DNA from: an uncultured Oscillibacter sp.
GTDB taxonomy: Bacteria > Bacillota > Clostridia > Oscillospirales > Oscillospiraceae
Direction: 5' to 3'
Length of the DNA: 22,836 nt
Assembly (NCBI RefSeq): GCF_910587525.1
Contig: NZ_CAJULS010000020.1
Span: 1-22,836 of the forward strand
Both the position numbers and the translations under genes were made by a program. The notes beneath the pieces were generated by a model. That model was given only the letters and a program-made list of their open reading frames with translations. It had not been told where the DNA came from and did not search any database. Positions 20,232 through 22,836 of this stretch are shown in pieces. Within the stretch, counting starts at the first letter, position 1; every line of letters begins with the position of its first letter.

Positions 20232-22475
20232 CTATCTCCCGACCTCGATACACCGGACATAGCCGCCGTCGATATAGATATTGCAGTGGTCGGAATAGGC
20301 GTGGGCCTCGGCCAGGGTCACCCACAGTTTCATGTCCCGGTTGTAGCACAGGACGTCGGAGGGCACCTTGTAGGTCCGGCCGCCGATGGTGACCAGATTT
20401 TCGCTGGTCCAGGCGGAGTTGGGAACATTCTTGGTCTCGTCCAGCTTTTTCAGGCTGGAGAAACCGCTGTTGGCGCGGTTCAGCGTTACCGCCACATAGT
20501 CTCCGCCATTGACATCGTAGCGCATGGCAAAGGCCTTTGTGCGCTTGTTATTGCCGTATTCCACCCCCAGCGTCTCCCAAGTGACCAGTTTCGTATCATC
20601 CTCACCTGCTTCATTCTTAATTGGCACCTCGCTGCTCGCGATTTCCACATACACACGTCCATAGATCACAGTGCTGTCAATGCCGGAGTTGATGACGATC
20701 AGGTCCACCTTGCCGGCGGAGTTCACCCGGGCGTAGGCGATCCTTCCAGAGGGAATGATCCCATCCGTCAGGCTGCTGAGGCTCACGGGCTCCGCACCGT
20801 CCACGCCGTTCTGGAAGATCATCACATTGTCCGCCAGCTTCCGCTGTCCCATGGTGCGCTCCGCCACGTCCAGATTGCCGTTAGCGTTTCCGCCGCTGAG
20901 GCGTGAGAGAGTCAGATGTCCCCGGTAGGTGGAGGAGACCCGGACCAGCTGGCCCACCAGATCCTTTCCGTCCTCGCTTTCGCCGGTGAGGGTGATGCCG
21001 CACAGGAGGTCCACACGGCCACCCTCCCGGACGATGCCGATGGCATTGCTGGTAACCACGGCGCCCTTGGCCTCCACGGCTCCGGCCACCTGGTTCCCCT
21101 CCGTCAAAAGGAGGGTCAGCTGGTCGCCGGGCTTGAATTTGGAGATGCTCTCCCGGGCCGTGGCCAGCACCGGGAAGGCGTGGCCCAGCACAGTGATCTC
21201 CTCAGGGTCATCGGGGCTGGGAGAGCAGCTCTCGTAGAAGCCGGTGATGCGGGTGTCGCACACCCGGATGGAGTTGGTAGCGGGGGCGTAGGTGGCCACG
21301 TCGTACTTCTGGATATCCCTGGCCAGGACCTCCGCTCCGTTCTTATAGAGCTTATAATTCGTACTGCCGCCGGTGAGATCCGCAAACCCGGCGGTGGAGC
21401 CGTTTTCGTAGACAATGACCGCCGAGTTGGCCTCGGAGCCGCCGCCCACGAAGATGTAGTCCGCACCGCCTGCGGCGTTGAGGTACAGCGTCACGGTGCT
21501 GCCGGCGCTGACCCAGGAGAACACCTCGCTCCAGGGCTTCTCCTCACCGTTGTAGTAGGTCTTGGCCTGGCCGGTAACGGTATAGGTTGCGCCGCTGACG
21601 TCCACGATCTGGCTGGCCTTGGTGCTGGCCACGGTGATGGTCATCTGCACGCCCATGGCGTCTGGCACGAAGGTGATGACCTTGCCGCTCTTGTTCAGCA
21701 CCAGAGTGCCCCGCAGGCCATTTAAGGCTCCGTTGGACGCCTTGCCCGAGGCCATCTGATACACCGCGTCGCCGGAGGCCAGCTTCATGGCGGTCTCCAG
21801 CCCGTCGGAGCCCCTGGCGGAGGAGGTCACCAGCACCTGATTCTCCAGAACGGTGGCCTTGAGGGAGCTGAGATAGCTGCCCTTCTCCTTCATGTCGGCA
21901 CGCAGCAGATTCAAAAACAGCTGTGCCGCCTGGCCCCGGGTGAGGGTGGCGTTTCCGTTGGTGCCGATGCCGTCGGTGAGGCCCACGGTGGCCCCCACTG
22001 CCATGTAGCTGGCGGGCCACACGCCGCCGATGTCCTTGTCCTCATAGCCCAGCATCCGCAGAAGAATGGTCACGGCCTGTCCCACGGTGACGGTCCGCTC
22101 CGGGTGAAACCTGCCGTCGGGATAGCCCGCGATGATGCCCTTTCGGGAGGCCATGTTGATGTAGGCCGAGGCCCAGTGGGTGGGCTTGGCATCCGGGAAG
22201 ATGGTGACGGTGTTGTAGAGGCCCAGCTCCTCCTCGCCGTTCATGGCGTATACCGCCATCTTGCAGAACTGGGCCCGGTTCAGCGCCGCGCCGGGGCGGA
22301 AAGTGTTGTCGTTGTAGCCGTCCAGCACTCCCATGAGCCGCAGGGACTCCACGGCCATGATGGTGTTCCGGTCCGTCACGTCGGAGAAGCGGACCACGTC
22401 CGCCGCCCCCGCTGGCAGAACCAGCAGGGACGACGCCATGACCGCCGCCAGCAGAAAACTCAAAAATCTCTTCAT
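20232..22475 (-). CDS. Exported SLH-domain cell-surface protein
   Basis: A 747-residue protein. Residues 1-24 are a signal peptide (MKRFLSFLLAAVMASSLLVL, cut after AGA). Three S-layer homology repeats follow: about 27-75 (GVLDGYNDNTFRPGAALNRAQF), 88-135 (GIIAGYPDGRFHPERTVTVGQA) and 145-190 (GLTDGIGTNGNATLTRGQAAQL), which normally bind pyruvylated secondary wall polymers. The rest (200-747) is rich in Gly, Ser, Thr and Val, with repeated short beta-strand blocks and no domain I recognise. There is no LPXTG motif or C-terminal membrane anchor. Start ATG 22475 follows AAGGAGGAAG. It lies 11 bp after the ABC permease gene, so the two are one operon. Confidence 0.9.
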   Translation of the reverse strand: MKRFLSFLLAAVMASSLLVLPAGAADVVRFSDVTDRNTIMAVESLRLMGVLDGYNDNTFRPGAALNRAQFCKMAVYAMNGEEELGLYNTVTIFPDAKPTHWASAYINMASRKGIIAGYPDGRFHPERTVTVGQAVTILLRMLGYEDKDIGGVWPASYMAVGATVGLTDGIGTNGNATLTRGQAAQLFLNLLRADMKEKGSYLSSLKATVLENQVLVTSSARGSDGLETAMKLASGDAVYQMASGKASNGALNGLRGTLVLNKSGKVITFVPDAMGVQMTITVASTKASQIVDVSGATYTVTGQAKTYYNGEEKPWSEVFSWVSAGSTVTLYLNAAGGADYIFVGGGSEANSAVIVYENGSTAGFADLTGGSTNYKLYKNGAEVLARDIQKYDVATYAPATNSIRVCDTRITGFYESCSPSPDDPEEITVLGHAFPVLATARESISKFKPGDQLTLLLTEGNQVAGAVEAKGAVVTSNAIGIVREGGRVDLLCGITLTGESEDGKDLVGQLVRVSSTYRGHLTLSRLSGGNANGNLDVAERTMGQRKLADNVMIFQNGVDGAEPVSLSSLTDGIIPSGRIAYARVNSAGKVDLIVINSGIDSTVIYGRVYVEIASSEVPIKNEAGEDDTKLVTWETLGVEYGNNKRTKAFAMRYDVNGGDYVAVTLNRANSGFSSLKKLDETKNVPNSAWTSENLVTIGGRTYKVPSDVLCYNRDMKLWVTLAEAHAYSDHCNIYIDGGYVRCIEVGR

Positions 22476-22486
22476 GTTCTTCCTCC

Positions 22487-22836
22487 TTATTCCGCCCTGA
22501 GGGCCTCCACAGGCTGGAGCTTGGCGGCCTTGGCCGCGGGATAGATGCCGAAGATCACGCCCAGGGCCACCGACAGCGAGAAGGCGCTGAGGGTGATCCA
22601 GGCCGCCGGATAAATGGTCATCTGGAACAGCAGCTTTCCCGCCAGCAGGCTGCCGCCTGTGCCCAGCAGGATGCCGATGACGCCGCCGATGCCGCAGAGC
22701 ATGGCCGCCTCAATCAAAAACTGGGTGACAATGGAGCTGCGCTGGGCGCCGATGGCCCGGCGGATGCCGATCTCACGGGTCCGCTCGGTGACGGTGACCA
22801 GCATGATGTTCATGATGCCGATGCCGCCCACCAGCA
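22487..22836 (-). CDS. MacB-type ABC transporter permease, C-terminal part (gene runs off right edge)
   Basis: The last 116 or so residues of a MacB/FtsX-like permease. The frame is open to the window end and reads in from LVGGIGIMNIMLVTVTER. Next comes the hallmark TREIGIRRAIGAQRSSI, then two transmembrane helices (about LCGIGGVIGILLGTGGSLLA and LSAFSLSVALGVIFGIYPA), ending with AAKAAKLQPVEALRAE. These are standard for the family, which forms mechanotransmission exporters with a LolD-like ATPase and often a membrane-fusion protein. The GTG at 22831 lies inside the domain and is not the real start. The immediate downstream SLH gene suggests a link with surface-protein or envelope function. 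Confidence 0.92.
   Translation of the reverse strand, partial: LVGGIGIMNIMLVTVTERTREIGIRRAIGAQRSSIVTQFLIEAAMLCGIGGVIGILLGTGGSLLAGKLLFQMTIYPAAWITLSAFSLSVALGVIFGIYPAAKAAKLQPVEALRAE

Overview
The window looks like chromosomal DNA from a GC-rich, anaerobic gut-type Firmicute, most likely an Oscillospiraceae-like Clostridium relative. This is inferred from GC-rich coding with strong GGAGG ribosome sites, AT-rich TTGACA/TATAAT promoters, U-tailed hairpin terminators, and a gene set including BlaI/M56 regulation, a DUF2089 regulator, an SLH-domain protein and a large soluble hybrid histidine kinase. I cannot assign genus or species from the sequence alone.

Left end (1-2223): a partial minus-strand gene, a complete IS4-family insertion sequence with intact YREK transposase and matched terminal repeats, and about 540 bp with no confident gene. 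That stretch holds a possible small membrane protein and a chain of hairpins ending in a terminator-like structure. The 11-bp sequences abutting the two IS ends are different, yet each is a palindrome.

2224-8662: a minus-strand cluster (EEP-family phosphohydrolase, glycerate 2-kinase, YczE/YitT-type membrane protein) diverges from a 1050-residue soluble hybrid histidine kinase with two receiver domains. The kinase has a good promoter and a terminator-like leader hairpin.

8663-12363: between the converging kinase and asparaginase genes lies an inverted pair of three-armed, cloverleaf-like palindromic elements, the most unusual structure in the window. A minus-strand run follows (in transcription order): YmdB-type phosphodiesterase, YbaK-type deacylase, SbcD/YhaO-like nuclease, type I asparaginase.

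12364-15330: a LysR regulator and a TRIC-family channel are transcribed rightward. Facing them is a minus-strand operon of a DUF2089 regulator and two paralogous small membrane proteins, whose promoter is covered by a perfect 14-bp inverted repeat.

15381-18698: a cell-wall block. BlaI and a BlaR1-like M56 protease carrying an M23 murein peptidase domain overlap by 4 bp and are controlled by two BlaI-like operators. Next to them is an Amidase_3/SH3 amidase whose first zinc-binding motif is unusual.

18845-22836: an RlmI-like rRNA methyltransferase (+), a second multi-hairpin convergent spacer with a bidirectional terminator, then an exported SLH-domain protein directly downstream of a MacB-type ABC permease that runs off the right edge. 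The main theme from 15 kb onward is envelope maintenance and sensing.
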